Source: a virus
Virus record (IMG/VR): IMGVR_UViG_3300032245_000136
Span: 1-33,370 of that record
Reading direction: 5' to 3' (one strand)
Length of the DNA stretch: 33,370 nucleotides
The notes under the pieces are model-generated. The model saw only the letters and a program-made list of their open reading frames with translations, made no database searches and was not told where the DNA came from. Both the position numbers and the translations under genes were made by a program. Of the stretch, positions 21,200-29,533 are shown one piece after another (position 1 is the first letter of the stretch; every line of letters starts with the position of its first letter).

Positions 21200-22868
21200 T
21201 TTGGATACTCGATATGAAGTCAGACATTGACACTTGCGGGATATTGGCAAATTGGTTGCCTTGCAGCCCTGCCCATTGAGTGCCACCCAATAAATTGTCG
21301 GTGGTAAACAGTGAATTTATGTCGATTGGGCCTTGAAAGGTTTGCGTGTATTCCGGTTGACCCCAGCCAGTTATATCTGACGGTGTGAATTGAAAACCGC
21401 TTGTTTGCGCTCCACCACCGCTAGATATTGCGTTTTGAATTGCCTTGCTTGCTTCGCTTGCACCAGCAACAGTTAGACCGAGTTTAATCATGCCCTCAAT
21501 CTGCGATTTAGTGAGTGGGCTTGACGGTGTTTCTACTGGCCCCTTATATGGTGTTTCGGTTGCATCTGTATAACCTACTACACCACCACTTTTATCAACC
21601 GTGAGGGTGCTTCCATCCTCATAGGTATATGTCTGTGTGGATGGCGCAGCATTTGATAGGTCTAGCAGTGTTGTATCAATAGCTGTTGGTGGGCCAACAA
21701 AGTTTGATGGTGTTGTTAGATCAAGAGGCGTTGTATCAATGGATGTTGGTGGGCCAACGAAGTTAGCCGGATTGGTCTCCGGAAATGCCGCCATTGTGTC
21801 CGCACTTGTTGGGGCAGGGCCAGCATCTAAGTAATCCGGAATGGGAAGATTCTCGATGTACTTAGCGGCTTGATTTTCTGCAATGGTTCCAGCAGCGCCA
21901 CTCATTGCGCCTTGTACTGCTCCAGTAGTTGCCGCTTGTTCTAGATTTTGACCAGCAAGCAAACCTCCGGCAGTTCCGGCAGCAGCAGTACCCAATGCAG
22001 CCGAACCCGTTGCACCCGCAACATTTTGAGCAACGCCGCTTTGCCCAACAATCTCACCAATGACCAATGCTTTTGCTGCGCCTTCAATATCTCCAACACC
22101 AATTGCTCGGCCTACACTTATTCCAGTTCCAAGCCCCGGCACGACAAGATCAAGAGCAAATGTTGCAACGGGGGGCAAGTCCATGATTGCCCGACCAAAA
22201 TCAGCCAATACGCCGGATGGTTTTTCGTAGTAACTTACTCGACTAGCCTTTACGATTGGGGCTTGAATGTTGCCGCCACCCGTTGCCGCATAACCTAATT
22301 CACCCGTATCGGGGTCTCTCGCTAATCCCCTAATCGCACCAAATTTAGGGTCAACTTGTGAAGTATTTGGGAAGTAGTTACCCAATTGTTCAGCAGGGAC
22401 TAAAAATCCTTTTGGCGATGCGCCAACCTCTGTTTTGCTTAAATAGTCACCATAGGTCTTTATCGTTGACCCATCTGCAAATTGCGCTCCCGTTATTGGG
22501 GCTTTTGACAAGTCAATGTATTCGCCATTAGTTGCAAGGCTTTTAATCGTGTCTTCGTTTAAAAACGCCGGAGAATATGTATATCTTCCGGAATCTACCC
22601 AACCTTTTTGAATACGGTCTTCCGGAATAAAAGAATAATTCTTTCCACCAAAATTGAAAGTAATGGCAAATGTTTGGCCCCGTTCTGTACCGGAGCCACT
22701 TCGACTAGCATATTGCCACGGGTCATTCGAAAAATCTAACTGCCCAAACTTTGGGCTGTAGATGATGTTTGTATCAACTAAATTTGACGGGGTGCTTTCC
22801 GCAACAGGCGCGGGTGGCTGTGCTTGCTGTGCCTTAAGCCACTCTATTGTTTGTGAAAATGCACCCAT
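21186..22868 (-). CDS. Large Gly/Ala-rich unknown protein between portal and scaffold
   Basis: This 560-residue protein starts at ATG 22868 with GGGG about seven bases upstream; a TTG four codons earlier is possible. Its first 180 residues look globular (FTFNFGGKNYSFIPEDRI-like beta region). Residues about 215-320 are Gly/Ala-rich and hydrophobic and could insert into membranes. A Pro/Thr section carries a repeated FVGPPTxIDTTxLDL motif twice (near 365-400), and the C-terminus is Ser/Gln-rich. I recognise no family. Composition resembles podovirus ejection proteins, yet the location among head genes is unusual. Confidence 0.6.
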   Translation of the reverse strand: MGAFSQTIEWLKAQQAQPPAPVAESTPSNLVDTNIIYSPKFGQLDFSNDPWQYASRSGSGTERGQTFAITFNFGGKNYSFIPEDRIQKGWVDSGRYTYSPAFLNEDTIKSLATNGEYIDLSKAPITGAQFADGSTIKTYGDYLSKTEVGASPKGFLVPAEQLGNYFPNTSQVDPKFGAIRGLARDPDTGELGYAATGGGNIQAPIVKASRVSYYEKPSGVLADFGRAIMDLPPVATFALDLVVPGLGTGISVGRAIGVGDIEGAAKALVIGEIVGQSGVAQNVAGATGSAALGTAAAGTAGGLLAGQNLEQAATTGAVQGAMSGAAGTIAENQAAKYIENLPIPDYLDAGPAPTSADTMAAFPETNPANFVGPPTSIDTTPLDLTTPSNFVGPPTAIDTTLLDLSNAAPSTQTYTYEDGSTLTVDKSGGVVGYTDATETPYKGPVETPSSPLTKSQIEGMIKLGLTVAGASEASKAIQNAISSGGGAQTSGFQFTPSDITGWGQPEYTQTFQGPIDINSLFTTDNLLGGTQWAGLQGNQFANIPQVSMSDFISSIQNGKV

Positions 22869-22895
22869 ATCAAGCCCCAAAAGATGTTTGCATGA

Positions 22896-24914
22896 TTAGC
22901 CCGGAATCTCAATGTTTGAGGTAATCCCTGCCCCGACCTTCATTGCTTTCAATTGGGCCTCTGCTTCAAACTCTTGCTTTCTAAACATCATTTCAGCTTG
23001 GAACTTGTCCCGCTGTAGCTGCATATCTGCCATCGCCTTTTCACGGGCCAATTGAATATCTGCTTCTGCCTTCATTTGCATACTCTGAATGTCGGCTTGA
23101 ACCTTTGCCATTGCCGCTTGTGCTTCGGGAGTCATCTGAGGGGCTTGCGGTTGTGGGTTGCTCAATTGCTGATCGAGTTCCGGAGGAATGGCCTTATAGA
23201 ACTCTGCGCTGTCCTTGAATCCCGCAGCTTCCACCATTCTCCCGAGCGTGTTGCGATACTGTCCCATGCTGACCAATGGGTTAGCTGGCCCCATCTGTCC
23301 TAACACTTGCTCTTGTTTGGCAAGAACCATTTGCAGCATTGCCATTTGTTCTTGACGGTTGCCAGCACCGAGACCCACATTAATGTCCACATCGTACTGA
23401 TTCGACCACTCTCGCGGGTCAAAAGCCACATAATCACCGCGCATCCGCACGATACGGGGCTTGTCTTGATACTTACAGAGCAGATGCAGAATCCCTTTGA
23501 AAAGCGATTTAACACCCGTCTCCGCAAAGATTCGCGCAATCAGTTCGACCTTACCCGCGCCAGCAGCTTGCATAGATGCCACAGCAGCAGCAGTCACATT
23601 CTGCAAAATAGCGGGGTCTAGCCCTTGTGATGCGTCAGTCACTCCGGTGCGCTTTTGGGCCACAGAGTCGAGATATTGCAACATCGGGAAGGCTTGTCCC
23701 GCAACGGGTTGCACTTGTAACGGTTGCACTGCGCCTTGAGACTTAATCCGCACCACACCGCCAGCAGTGGCAGTCAGCAGATCATCTAAGTTCACTTGAC
23801 CGTCAACCGCAGTCACCCGAGCATTGTTTGTCAGATAGAGGTTATCCAAAATCTGACGGGTGATAGTGGTCTTTTGAAGCTGAATGTCTGTCGTGCGGTC
23901 TGCCAATGATTGACCGAAAAACTTGTGTGGGATTGGAATCGGGCAGATCGAGTGGAATGGAACATAGTCGCATTCTTCATTTGAAAGAATCTCGTTTCCA
24001 GCAAAGAACACTTGACGAAGTTCAGCGATACCGTCCCCGTCCATATCGGCCCGTAGGTAGCACTCAAACACTTCAACACTCTGCATAGAGTCATCCATGC
24101 TTGTGGAGTCATCCGGTTGCTCACCATTGGAGAATCGAACGAGTCGTTCCGGTGTGTATGTCAGTGAATCACTCGCGGGAAGTCCGTCCACAATGTCAGC
24201 ATCAAAGCCCATAGCGATCAAGTCGCTTCGGGTCATCAGCTTACGGTGGGCAACGAAAGGCGAACCCTCAATCCTTCGGGCCTTCTTAGAGATTAAAAAT
24301 TCTTCGGGTGGGACATTCTCCACCACCACTCGACCCGTCTTTTGCTTCTTAGAGACCGTCACTGCATGAATCTTGACCTTCATTGGCCCCATTGGGGTCA
24401 TCTGATCGAATTCTTGCGTATCTTGATTAACGATCTCCATCGTGCCATCGCTCATCAGCATGGCGAGTTCGTCATCAGTTAGATCACGGTACTTTTCTTT
24501 GATTACATCTTCTTTGTCTTCCCAATAGGCTTTTACCACTCCAACCTTTTGAAGCAGTGCATCCTTAAACCAATCGTGAAGAATAATCACGCCTTCGTTA
24601 TCGCGGTTGAATACCCAATTGACATATTCAGTGGCTTGCTTTGCTCCGGCCTCATCATTTGGGCCACGGGGTTCAAACCTCACGACCTCATCGCTTGCCG
24701 AGAAGATACGCACCAATGATGGGAGAGACCCGTCTACGGCCTCTGCAACCTCACCCGTGACGATCTGAGACTTGCCTTCGACCTCATTGCCGTATGGTTG
24801 CCGCAAATAGCTTTGCAGTGCTTCTCTGCGCTGTTCGGTGGTCTCAGTCTCCAAATAACCGAGACTGTTGGAAATCTCAGCGTCAATGATTGATTTGAGT
24901 TTAAGTTCGTCCAT
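22896..24914 (-). CDS. Portal protein
   Basis: This 672-residue protein is a podovirus-type portal. It has an N-terminal NSLGYLETETTEQRREAL segment (about 16-33) with LPSLVRIFSASDEVVRFEP (64-82), VFNRDNEGVIILHDWFKDAL (about 102-121) with VGVVKAYWED, the wing/stem region FFGQSLADRTTDIQLQKTTI (near 338-357), and a C-terminal barrel-like Gln/Ala/Met-rich helix from about 590 on. It forms the dodecameric DNA channel and sits between terminase and the head genes. I chose the ATG that overlaps the TerL stop (TGATG); an ATG four codons upstream is also possible. Confidence 0.9.
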   Translation of the reverse strand: MDELKLKSIIDAEISNSLGYLETETTEQRREALQSYLRQPYGNEVEGKSQIVTGEVAEAVDGSLPSLVRIFSASDEVVRFEPRGPNDEAGAKQATEYVNWVFNRDNEGVIILHDWFKDALLQKVGVVKAYWEDKEDVIKEKYRDLTDDELAMLMSDGTMEIVNQDTQEFDQMTPMGPMKVKIHAVTVSKKQKTGRVVVENVPPEEFLISKKARRIEGSPFVAHRKLMTRSDLIAMGFDADIVDGLPASDSLTYTPERLVRFSNGEQPDDSTSMDDSMQSVEVFECYLRADMDGDGIAELRQVFFAGNEILSNEECDYVPFHSICPIPIPHKFFGQSLADRTTDIQLQKTTITRQILDNLYLTNNARVTAVDGQVNLDDLLTATAGGVVRIKSQGAVQPLQVQPVAGQAFPMLQYLDSVAQKRTGVTDASQGLDPAILQNVTAAAVASMQAAGAGKVELIARIFAETGVKSLFKGILHLLCKYQDKPRIVRMRGDYVAFDPREWSNQYDVDINVGLGAGNRQEQMAMLQMVLAKQEQVLGQMGPANPLVSMGQYRNTLGRMVEAAGFKDSAEFYKAIPPELDQQLSNPQPQAPQMTPEAQAAMAKVQADIQSMQMKAEADIQLAREKAMADMQLQRDKFQAEMMFRKQEFEAEAQLKAMKVGAGITSNIEIPG

Positions 24915-26182
24915 CACACAATCCATTTCACATTTTGAGTAGGCATCTTTGACCAGCCCGAAGTTTCGTTTAGACCGATTGCCAAATAGCGGAAAGCATC
25001 AGAAGCATGGCTACTCCAATCATGAAGTGGTCGCTCATAGAAGATTTTGCGTTTTTCATCGTAATCCCTTCGGTAGTTTCTGAGTGCGTCTAAGCCTTGT
25101 TTGACCTTTGGCACATTGAACCAGCATCGTGGGAGCAGCCTTCGCACCGCTTGGATGCCATCATCGACCCCCATGCGCGGGGCTACCCGAATGTTTAATC
25201 CAGCATCGGTTAAAACCTCTAGTCGGCTTTTCCCCGTCCCGAGTTCCCGCACTTGTACATCGTGAGGTAGGATTTGCTCGGCTTTGTCCCACCCATTATG
25301 CCTTAACCAATTTACATAATTGTCAAGTCCAACCCCGTTATTCTCATGAAAGTCCATCAATCGGATTTCTGAGCCAGCTATCTGAGCCACCCAAATCGCG
25401 GTTGAATCGCCCATTCCTAAGTCCCATGCACACACTGTTCTACAGAGGTCATCACGGGGAATTGTCTGAATGTGGTTCTGTTCGTCCAAATCGTTCAATA
25501 GCTGACCGTAGTACGACCCTTCCACCGCAGCGGTAAACGAGCATTCAAACTCTTGAAGGTACTTATCGTCCCCCATTTCCACCCGAGCCGCCTTTAGTTC
25601 GGTCTCGCTCAAGACCTCTGTTTGTGAGGCTTTGAACTCCAACAGTCCCCACCCGTCCTCAGTTTCTGCCCGATCTCTAAGGTCTTTAAAGTGATTATGG
25701 CCCTTCGGAGTCCCGATAAAGCAGCACCATCCGAGTCTGTCAGCCAATGACGGGCGAATAATGTCAGTCCAAATCTTTGGGTTTTGGTCGCCAATCTCGT
25801 CAAGAATCACCCCATCAAAGTACTGTCCGCGCAGTGAGTCTGGATTGTCTGAGCCATATAGCTGAATCCGGCGGTTCCAAAAGTCCACCCGTAACTCAGA
25901 AATGTTCTCAGTTCCCCCGAGAGGTCTTGCATACTTCGTGAGGTAGTCCCATGCCACCCGCTTTGCTTGCCCGTATGTTGGGGCAATGTAAGCGTATCTC
26001 GGTGCTTCCTTTTGGTTGCTCACCGCGTCTTTAATCAGATGGTTGATTGCTGAGACAGTCTTTCCCATGCGCCGATGGGCCACCACCACCCCGAACCGTT
26101 TAGCGTCCAGCAGAGTGTGAATCTGCAATTGCTCTTTTCTCGGGGAGTAGGGGATTACGATGGAACGCTCGGGGGTGCCCAT
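24914..26182 (-). CDS. terL: Terminase large subunit
   Basis: This 422-residue protein is the packaging motor. The ATPase domain has Walker A HRRMGKT (36-42), Walker B VILDE (125-129) and the coupling motif IGTPKG (156-161). The nuclease domain has the RNase-H-like acidic residues D254 (in WDLGMGDST), D308 (HDV) and D395 (ASDAF). All expected catalytic residues are present. It cuts and pumps the genome through the portal encoded next. It overlaps the TerS gene by 28 bases. The short total length is within the range of podovirus TerL proteins. Confidence 0.95.
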   Translation of the reverse strand: MGTPERSIVIPYSPRKEQLQIHTLLDAKRFGVVVAHRRMGKTVSAINHLIKDAVSNQKEAPRYAYIAPTYGQAKRVAWDYLTKYARPLGGTENISELRVDFWNRRIQLYGSDNPDSLRGQYFDGVILDEIGDQNPKIWTDIIRPSLADRLGWCCFIGTPKGHNHFKDLRDRAETEDGWGLLEFKASQTEVLSETELKAARVEMGDDKYLQEFECSFTAAVEGSYYGQLLNDLDEQNHIQTIPRDDLCRTVCAWDLGMGDSTAIWVAQIAGSEIRLMDFHENNGVGLDNYVNWLRHNGWDKAEQILPHDVQVRELGTGKSRLEVLTDAGLNIRVAPRMGVDDGIQAVRRLLPRCWFNVPKVKQGLDALRNYRRDYDEKRKIFYERPLHDWSSHASDAFRYLAIGLNETSGWSKMPTQNVKWIV

Positions 26183-26493
26183 CTTACGACCAGTTCTGCG
26201 CCATCTGCGCCGGTTATTTCATTTACTGAGGTTTCTTTCCAGCCAGCCCGTGTTTTCAGCCAAAAGATTGCTGCGGTAGTGTTCCCGTTCTTTGCTTGCT
26301 CATACAGCGTTTTGCCAATACTCGCGTTGGCATCGATACGCCCATCGGCTAAGTCTTTGCTGTAATACTTTTGCAGAGTATCCGTGTTGATCTCCAGCTT
26401 GCCAGCAATGTCCTCAAAGCGTATGCCCACCGCACTCAATGTCCGCGCTAGTTTCCGAGTTTCCTCAGTTGGAATGTGTTGTTTTCCCTGCAT
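26155..26493 (-). CDS. terS: Terminase small subunit, HTH type
   Basis: This 112-residue protein has a helix-turn-helix at about 10-45 (RKLARTLSAVG, IRFEDIAGKLEIN, TDTLQKYYSKDL), then DANASIGKTLYEQAKNGNTTAAIFWLKTRAGW (in parts across 53-84). This HTH followed by an A-A-I-F-W-L-K helix is a hallmark of one small-terminase class. It recognises the phage packaging site and hands DNA to TerL, whose gene begins inside this one. The call is firm from motif and context. Confidence 0.85.
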   Translation of the reverse strand: MQGKQHIPTEETRKLARTLSAVGIRFEDIAGKLEINTDTLQKYYSKDLADGRIDANASIGKTLYEQAKNGNTTAAIFWLKTRAGWKETSVNEITGADGAELVVRWAPPSVPS

Positions 26494-26495
26494 GA

Positions 26496-27716
26496 TTACA
26501 CCGTTTCTAATTCCGAAGGTTCGGTGTGAGCATTTACTAACTTAGCCTTTTTGCCCGTGAAGTCTTCCCATCGCTTTACGATCACATCGCAATACTTGGG
26601 GTCTAGCTCCATCAGCCGCGCATAACGACCGTTCTTTTCAGCTGCCAATAAAGTCGTCCCGCTTCCACCAAAGGAATCCAGCACAATGTCGCCGCCTTTG
26701 GTGTTATTGAGCATTTGGTATTCAAATAAAGCAACGGGCTTCATGGTTGGATGTTCCCCATTACGGCTAGGCTTATCAAACTCCAAAATGGTAGTTTGTT
26801 TTCGGTCTGTCGCCCAAAGGTGTCCTGCGCCTTCCTTCCACCCATAACGGCAAGGTTCATGCTTCCAATGGTAATCTTGTCGACCCATGACCATAGTGGA
26901 CTTTTTCCAAATTAAGCATTGGCGCACCTTCCAGCCAGCATCATGTGCCGCACCGCGGACGTTATAACCTTCTGAGTCGGCATGCCAGATATAGAAAACT
27001 GCACCAGCCTTCATTACTAGATCAGCCGTTACATACGCATCCCGTAAGAACTGACGGAATTGGTCATCACCCATGCTGTCATTTTGAATTTTGAGTGCTT
27101 CTTTGGTCTTGCCTTCATAGGCGACATTGTATGGAGGGTCTGTTAGCCACATATCTACAGGCTGACCATCGCACAGTTTTTCCATGTCGGTAAGACTGCA
27201 CGAATCGCCACACATCAATCGATGGTTTCCCAATTGGTAAATATCTCCCAGTTTGGTCTTTGGTTCTTCCGGCACCTCGGGGACAGCATCTTCATCTGTC
27301 AACCCTTTCACTTCTTCAGTTAAAAAGTCTGCCAGTTCCTTGTCACTGAATCCGGTCAATTCAAGATCAAAATTTAGGTCTTTGAGTTCTTTCAACTCTT
27401 CTGCCAGCAGATCAATATCCCATCCGGCGTTTAGGGCCAGCTTGTTGTCTGCCAATATGTAGGCCCGTTTCTGCGCCTCAGAAAGCCCCGTTAACTCAAT
27501 GACGGGTACTTCTGTGTTTCCCAACTTTCGAGCCGCTGCAAGCCTTCCATGCCCCGCAATGATGCCATTGTCACCATCCACAAGAATCGGGTTTGTCCAC
27601 CCAAACTCTTTAATGCTTGCCGCTATTTGGGCGACTTGCTCGTCAGAATGAGTCCTTGCGTTTCTAGCATAAGGAATCAAATCCGCTATTTGTCGCCATT
27701 CAAGTTTTCGCTCCAT
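26496..27716 (-). CDS. ParB-N domain fused to DPPY DNA methyltransferase
   Basis: This 406-residue protein combines an N-terminal ParB/sulfiredoxin-like domain (LIPYARNARTHSDEQV at 13-28, NPILVDGDNGIIAGHGRLAA at 42-61) with a beta-class DNA amino-methyltransferase: DPPY (193-196) and FGGSGT (349-354). Beta-class enzymes methylate N6 of adenine or N4 of cytosine; DPPY does not decide which. The ParB-type domain may add DNA binding. No cognate nuclease is next to it, so it is probably an orphan that protects or marks phage DNA. AAGGA precedes the start. It lies two bases before the TerS gene. Confidence 0.9.
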   Translation of the reverse strand: MERKLEWRQIADLIPYARNARTHSDEQVAQIAASIKEFGWTNPILVDGDNGIIAGHGRLAAARKLGNTEVPVIELTGLSEAQKRAYILADNKLALNAGWDIDLLAEELKELKDLNFDLELTGFSDKELADFLTEEVKGLTDEDAVPEVPEEPKTKLGDIYQLGNHRLMCGDSCSLTDMEKLCDGQPVDMWLTDPPYNVAYEGKTKEALKIQNDSMGDDQFRQFLRDAYVTADLVMKAGAVFYIWHADSEGYNVRGAAHDAGWKVRQCLIWKKSTMVMGRQDYHWKHEPCRYGWKEGAGHLWATDRKQTTILEFDKPSRNGEHPTMKPVALFEYQMLNNTKGGDIVLDSFGGSGTTLLAAEKNGRYARLMELDPKYCDVIVKRWEDFTGKKAKLVNAHTEPSELETV

Positions 27717-27750
27717 CACTTCCTTTTGGTTTGGTGATTGTTACAGTTTG

Positions 27751-28002
27751 TCACCACTTGACCTTATTGGCCCAATATGCCGCACTCATCTTGCCCTTTG
27801 CGATGTTCTCAGCGTGTCGGGCTTTGAATGCTTCGTTTCTCTTTGTGCCATCCGGAGAACCTTTTACTCCCTGCTGTCCAAAACGAATTAATTTCACATC
27901 TGAGCCACTCTTTGCCAGCACAGCATGACTTTTAGTAGGGTGTGAAGGGGTCTTCTTTGGAGCGTTGTACCCCGAGAAGGTCTCTTTGCCGCGCTTAATC
28001 AT
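27751..28002 (-). CDS. Conserved small basic phage protein
   Basis: This 83-residue, very basic protein opens MIKRGKETFSGYNAPKKTP, contains SHAVLAKSGSDVKLIRFGQQ (25-44) and ends GKMSAAYWANKVKW. The family is widespread in phages; I believe it is DUF6321, unchecked. The Lys/Arg-rich composition suggests nucleic-acid or capsid-interior binding. It is coupled by ATGA to another small basic protein (27999-28175) and lies between the Cys-rich protein and the methyltransferase fusion. A role in packaging is only suggested by location. Confidence 0.75.
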   Translation of the reverse strand: MIKRGKETFSGYNAPKKTPSHPTKSHAVLAKSGSDVKLIRFGQQGVKGSPDGTKRNEAFKARHAENIAKGKMSAAYWANKVKW

Positions 28003-28175
28003 TTCATGCGCTTACGCATTACCTTTGCTGCCTCACTCAGACTGATCGCAATGGCTTGTTTGGGGTTTTTCACGACCTTGCCACCCTTGCCGGAGTGCAG
28101 TTCGCCAGCTTTGTACTCCGACATTACCTTACCGACCTTCTTTTGTCCGGCAGGGGTCATCTTCATTTTCATCAT
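27999..28175 (-). CDS. 58-residue basic conserved phage protein
   Basis: This gene was read directly from the sequence; it fills the gap between its neighbours exactly. The product begins MMKMKMTPAGQKKVGKVMSE, contains YKAGELHSGKGGKVVKNPKQ and ends AKVMRKRMK. It resembles a small basic phage family I recall as DUF6496 (KVGKVM...FKAG.LHSG...PVV....QAIAIALSEA), unchecked. The start overlaps the previous stop (ATGA) and the stop overlaps the next start (ATGA). High Lys content and size suggest a histone-like or capsid-interior protein, by inference. Confidence 0.75.
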   Translation of the reverse strand: MMKMKMTPAGQKKVGKVMSEYKAGELHSGKGGKVVKNPKQAIAISLSEAAKVMRKRMK

Positions 28176-28630
28176 GATTCTTCGCCTTCCATTTCATCAG
28201 TAATGGGGCCGCCGACAATCCATGCCGAGCAAGTGCGCTTTGATGCACATTTGAAGTGAAACAACTCACAATAGCCTAAGTCGCCAGCATCAATCACATC
28301 CCATGCGTCTGCATCTTCACCCATGCCCTTGTCGATGCAGTCCAGCATCTTAGAGGTCTGAATGAATGCCGCGCAGTTACCGCAAGTTGATTTCTTTGCT
28401 TGTGAAGCCGACAAACGCCAACCCTCTGCCAGCTTGCGCCAATAGTCGTTATTGGGTTCGTTGGGGTTCATCGGGCCATACATCGCTTTGTCGATGGCCT
28501 TTTGTCGACACTTGAGGTTTTCTTCAATGTCTTGTGTGGCAACGGGACAAGAATCGCCTTCTTCGTCCATTGCTTTGCTTTGTTTGATCTCGATGCTGAT
28601 TTCAGCAGCGGGTGCGAGAAGTCCGGTCAT
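28172..28630 (-). CDS. Conserved Cys-rich phage protein, possible metal or Fe-S binder
   Basis: This 152-residue acidic protein has eight cysteines (28, 41, 83, 86, 98, 121, 128, 134). The conserved core contains MYGPMNPNEPNNDYW (50-64), STCGNCAAF (81-89) and DLGYCELFHFKCASKRTC (117-134). The C-x2-C plus later cysteines suggests a zinc or iron-sulfur site; the core recalls high-potential iron-sulfur proteins, tentatively. I recall close relatives in many phage genomes next to the two small basic proteins found here, so the trio may work together. AAAGGG precedes the ATG, just downstream of a terminator hairpin. Confidence 0.7.
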   Translation of the reverse strand: MTGLLAPAAEISIEIKQSKAMDEEGDSCPVATQDIEENLKCRQKAIDKAMYGPMNPNEPNNDYWRKLAEGWRLSASQAKKSTCGNCAAFIQTSKMLDCIDKGMGEDADAWDVIDAGDLGYCELFHFKCASKRTCSAWIVGGPITDEMEGEES

Positions 28631-28641
28631 ACAAACCCTTT

Positions 28642-28663
28642 AAAAAAGAGGGGCCGAAGCCCC
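28642..28663 (-). terminator. Intrinsic terminator with UUCG tetraloop
   Basis: On the minus strand GGGGC-TTCG-GCCCC (28650-28663) is followed by TCTTTTTT. A five-pair GC stem capped by the very stable UUCG loop and a six-T run is a textbook rho-independent terminator. It divides the early/recombination genes (28708-33264) from the packaging and structural genes. Downstream genes must then have a promoter or read-through; no convincing promoter is visible in the short space between the T-run and the next start. Confidence 0.85.
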
Positions 28664-28707
28664 GGCCTCAGACTGTTCACTTGTGGGAGGAAGACCACCA
28701 GCATCGG

Positions 28708-29040
28708 TTAATCATATTCTAACGGTAAACCAATGTCTCTAGGCCATAGGTCTAGCATCGTCATCGTGAAAACCGTCTTTTTGTGAGCCTCAATCCACAT
28801 TTGTTTTCTTTCCTCTTTGGAGAGGTGATTTCCTTGATCTAGTTCTTGATGACAGTCTTGACAGAGTGCAGCGGTATAAATGTCGCTTGCTTTGATGCCC
28901 CGACCCTTACCGTGTTCTGACCAATTGGAATGCGCCGCTTGAACCGACCCATCCCGTCCGCAGTGTTGACAAAGCAAAGATGCCACATTCTTCAAGTGGG
29001 TCTTGCTCCGGTAATAGTTGTACTTGGGGAACATCATCAT
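28708..29040 (-). CDS. HNH-like nuclease-fold protein (DUF968/DUF1364-like)
   Basis: This 110-residue protein has CQHCG (C24, C27), an AAHSN block with H37, and a second CQDCH pair (C60, C63, H64), the zinc-finger and His arrangement of treble-clef HNH-type phage proteins related to DUF1364/DUF968. These are found in the recombination clusters of lambdoid phages, and some are thought to be nucleases. The start at 29040 has AAGGA seven bases upstream; a TTG at 29085 would add 15 residues. Catalysis is not certain because a full HNH triad is not obvious. Confidence 0.65.
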   Translation of the reverse strand: MMMFPKYNYYRSKTHLKNVASLLCQHCGRDGSVQAAHSNWSEHGKGRGIKASDIYTAALCQDCHQELDQGNHLSKEERKQMWIEAHKKTVFTMTMLDLWPRDIGLPLEYD

Positions 29041-29128
29041 ATATGTGTCCTTGTTGGTGCTCCCATGTGGCAGGGTCGGTAGCAACTGAATAAAAGCACC
29101 ACGGGGCCAATCCGTTTCACCAACAAAA

Positions 29129-29533
29129 TTAGTTTACATCAATTTCCTTTTGTGCGGCCCATGCCAACAACCACTCGATGAACTCTGACCCGTCTTCAAT
29201 TGAGAACTTGTGAGACTGTAGCCCCAACTGCACGACCCGTTCGCCATCAAGTGAGGGGGCAACCTTCCCAATCTTGCGATTTGTCTCATGTGCCCATTGG
29301 TCGATTAATAATCGCTTCCAATCGTCAGCAGTCCATTTTGAACCCACAGCCTTCATCGCAATATGTATCTTGTGAATAATCCCGTGAAACATATCGTTTT
29401 GTTCAGCACTGCGCCGAGATTGTTTTACCTCAATCCTTAATTTCTGTCCCGCCATCAATGTGGCTTTGATCTGAGGCCACAAGTCTTTTAAAACTGCGTG
29501 TCCTTGTTGGGGGTTATATAAAGTGTAGTTCAT
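29129..29533 (-). CDS. ninB: NinB-like recombination protein
   Basis: This 134-residue protein has the core of the NinB (Orf) family: KLRIEVKQSRRSAEQNDMFH (31-50), WTADDWKRLLIDQW (67-80), then a helical C-terminal half with SIEDGSEFIEWLLAWA. Lambda Orf/NinB helps RecA or annealing proteins load during RecBCD-independent recombination. Here it is next to RusA and the PAPS-reductase-like gene. The 88-base gap to the next gene holds no further ORF I can support. Confidence 0.85.
   Translation of the reverse strand: MNYTLYNPQQGHAVLKDLWPQIKATLMAGQKLRIEVKQSRRSAEQNDMFHGIIHKIHIAMKAVGSKWTADDWKRLLIDQWAHETNRKIGKVAPSLDGERVVQLGLQSHKFSIEDGSEFIEWLLAWAAQKEIDVN

Noticed and set aside
28907-29110. A 67-codon leftward frame beginning upstream of the HNH-like gene
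   Set aside because: The HNH-like frame carries the CxxC and His motifs and a good AAGGA site; this frame has neither.
29041-29128. Extra N-terminal sequence or a small gene in the 88-base gap before the HNH-like gene
   Set aside because: The frame is open back to the NinB stop but offers only a TTG without a ribosome-binding site; ATG 29040 is better placed.
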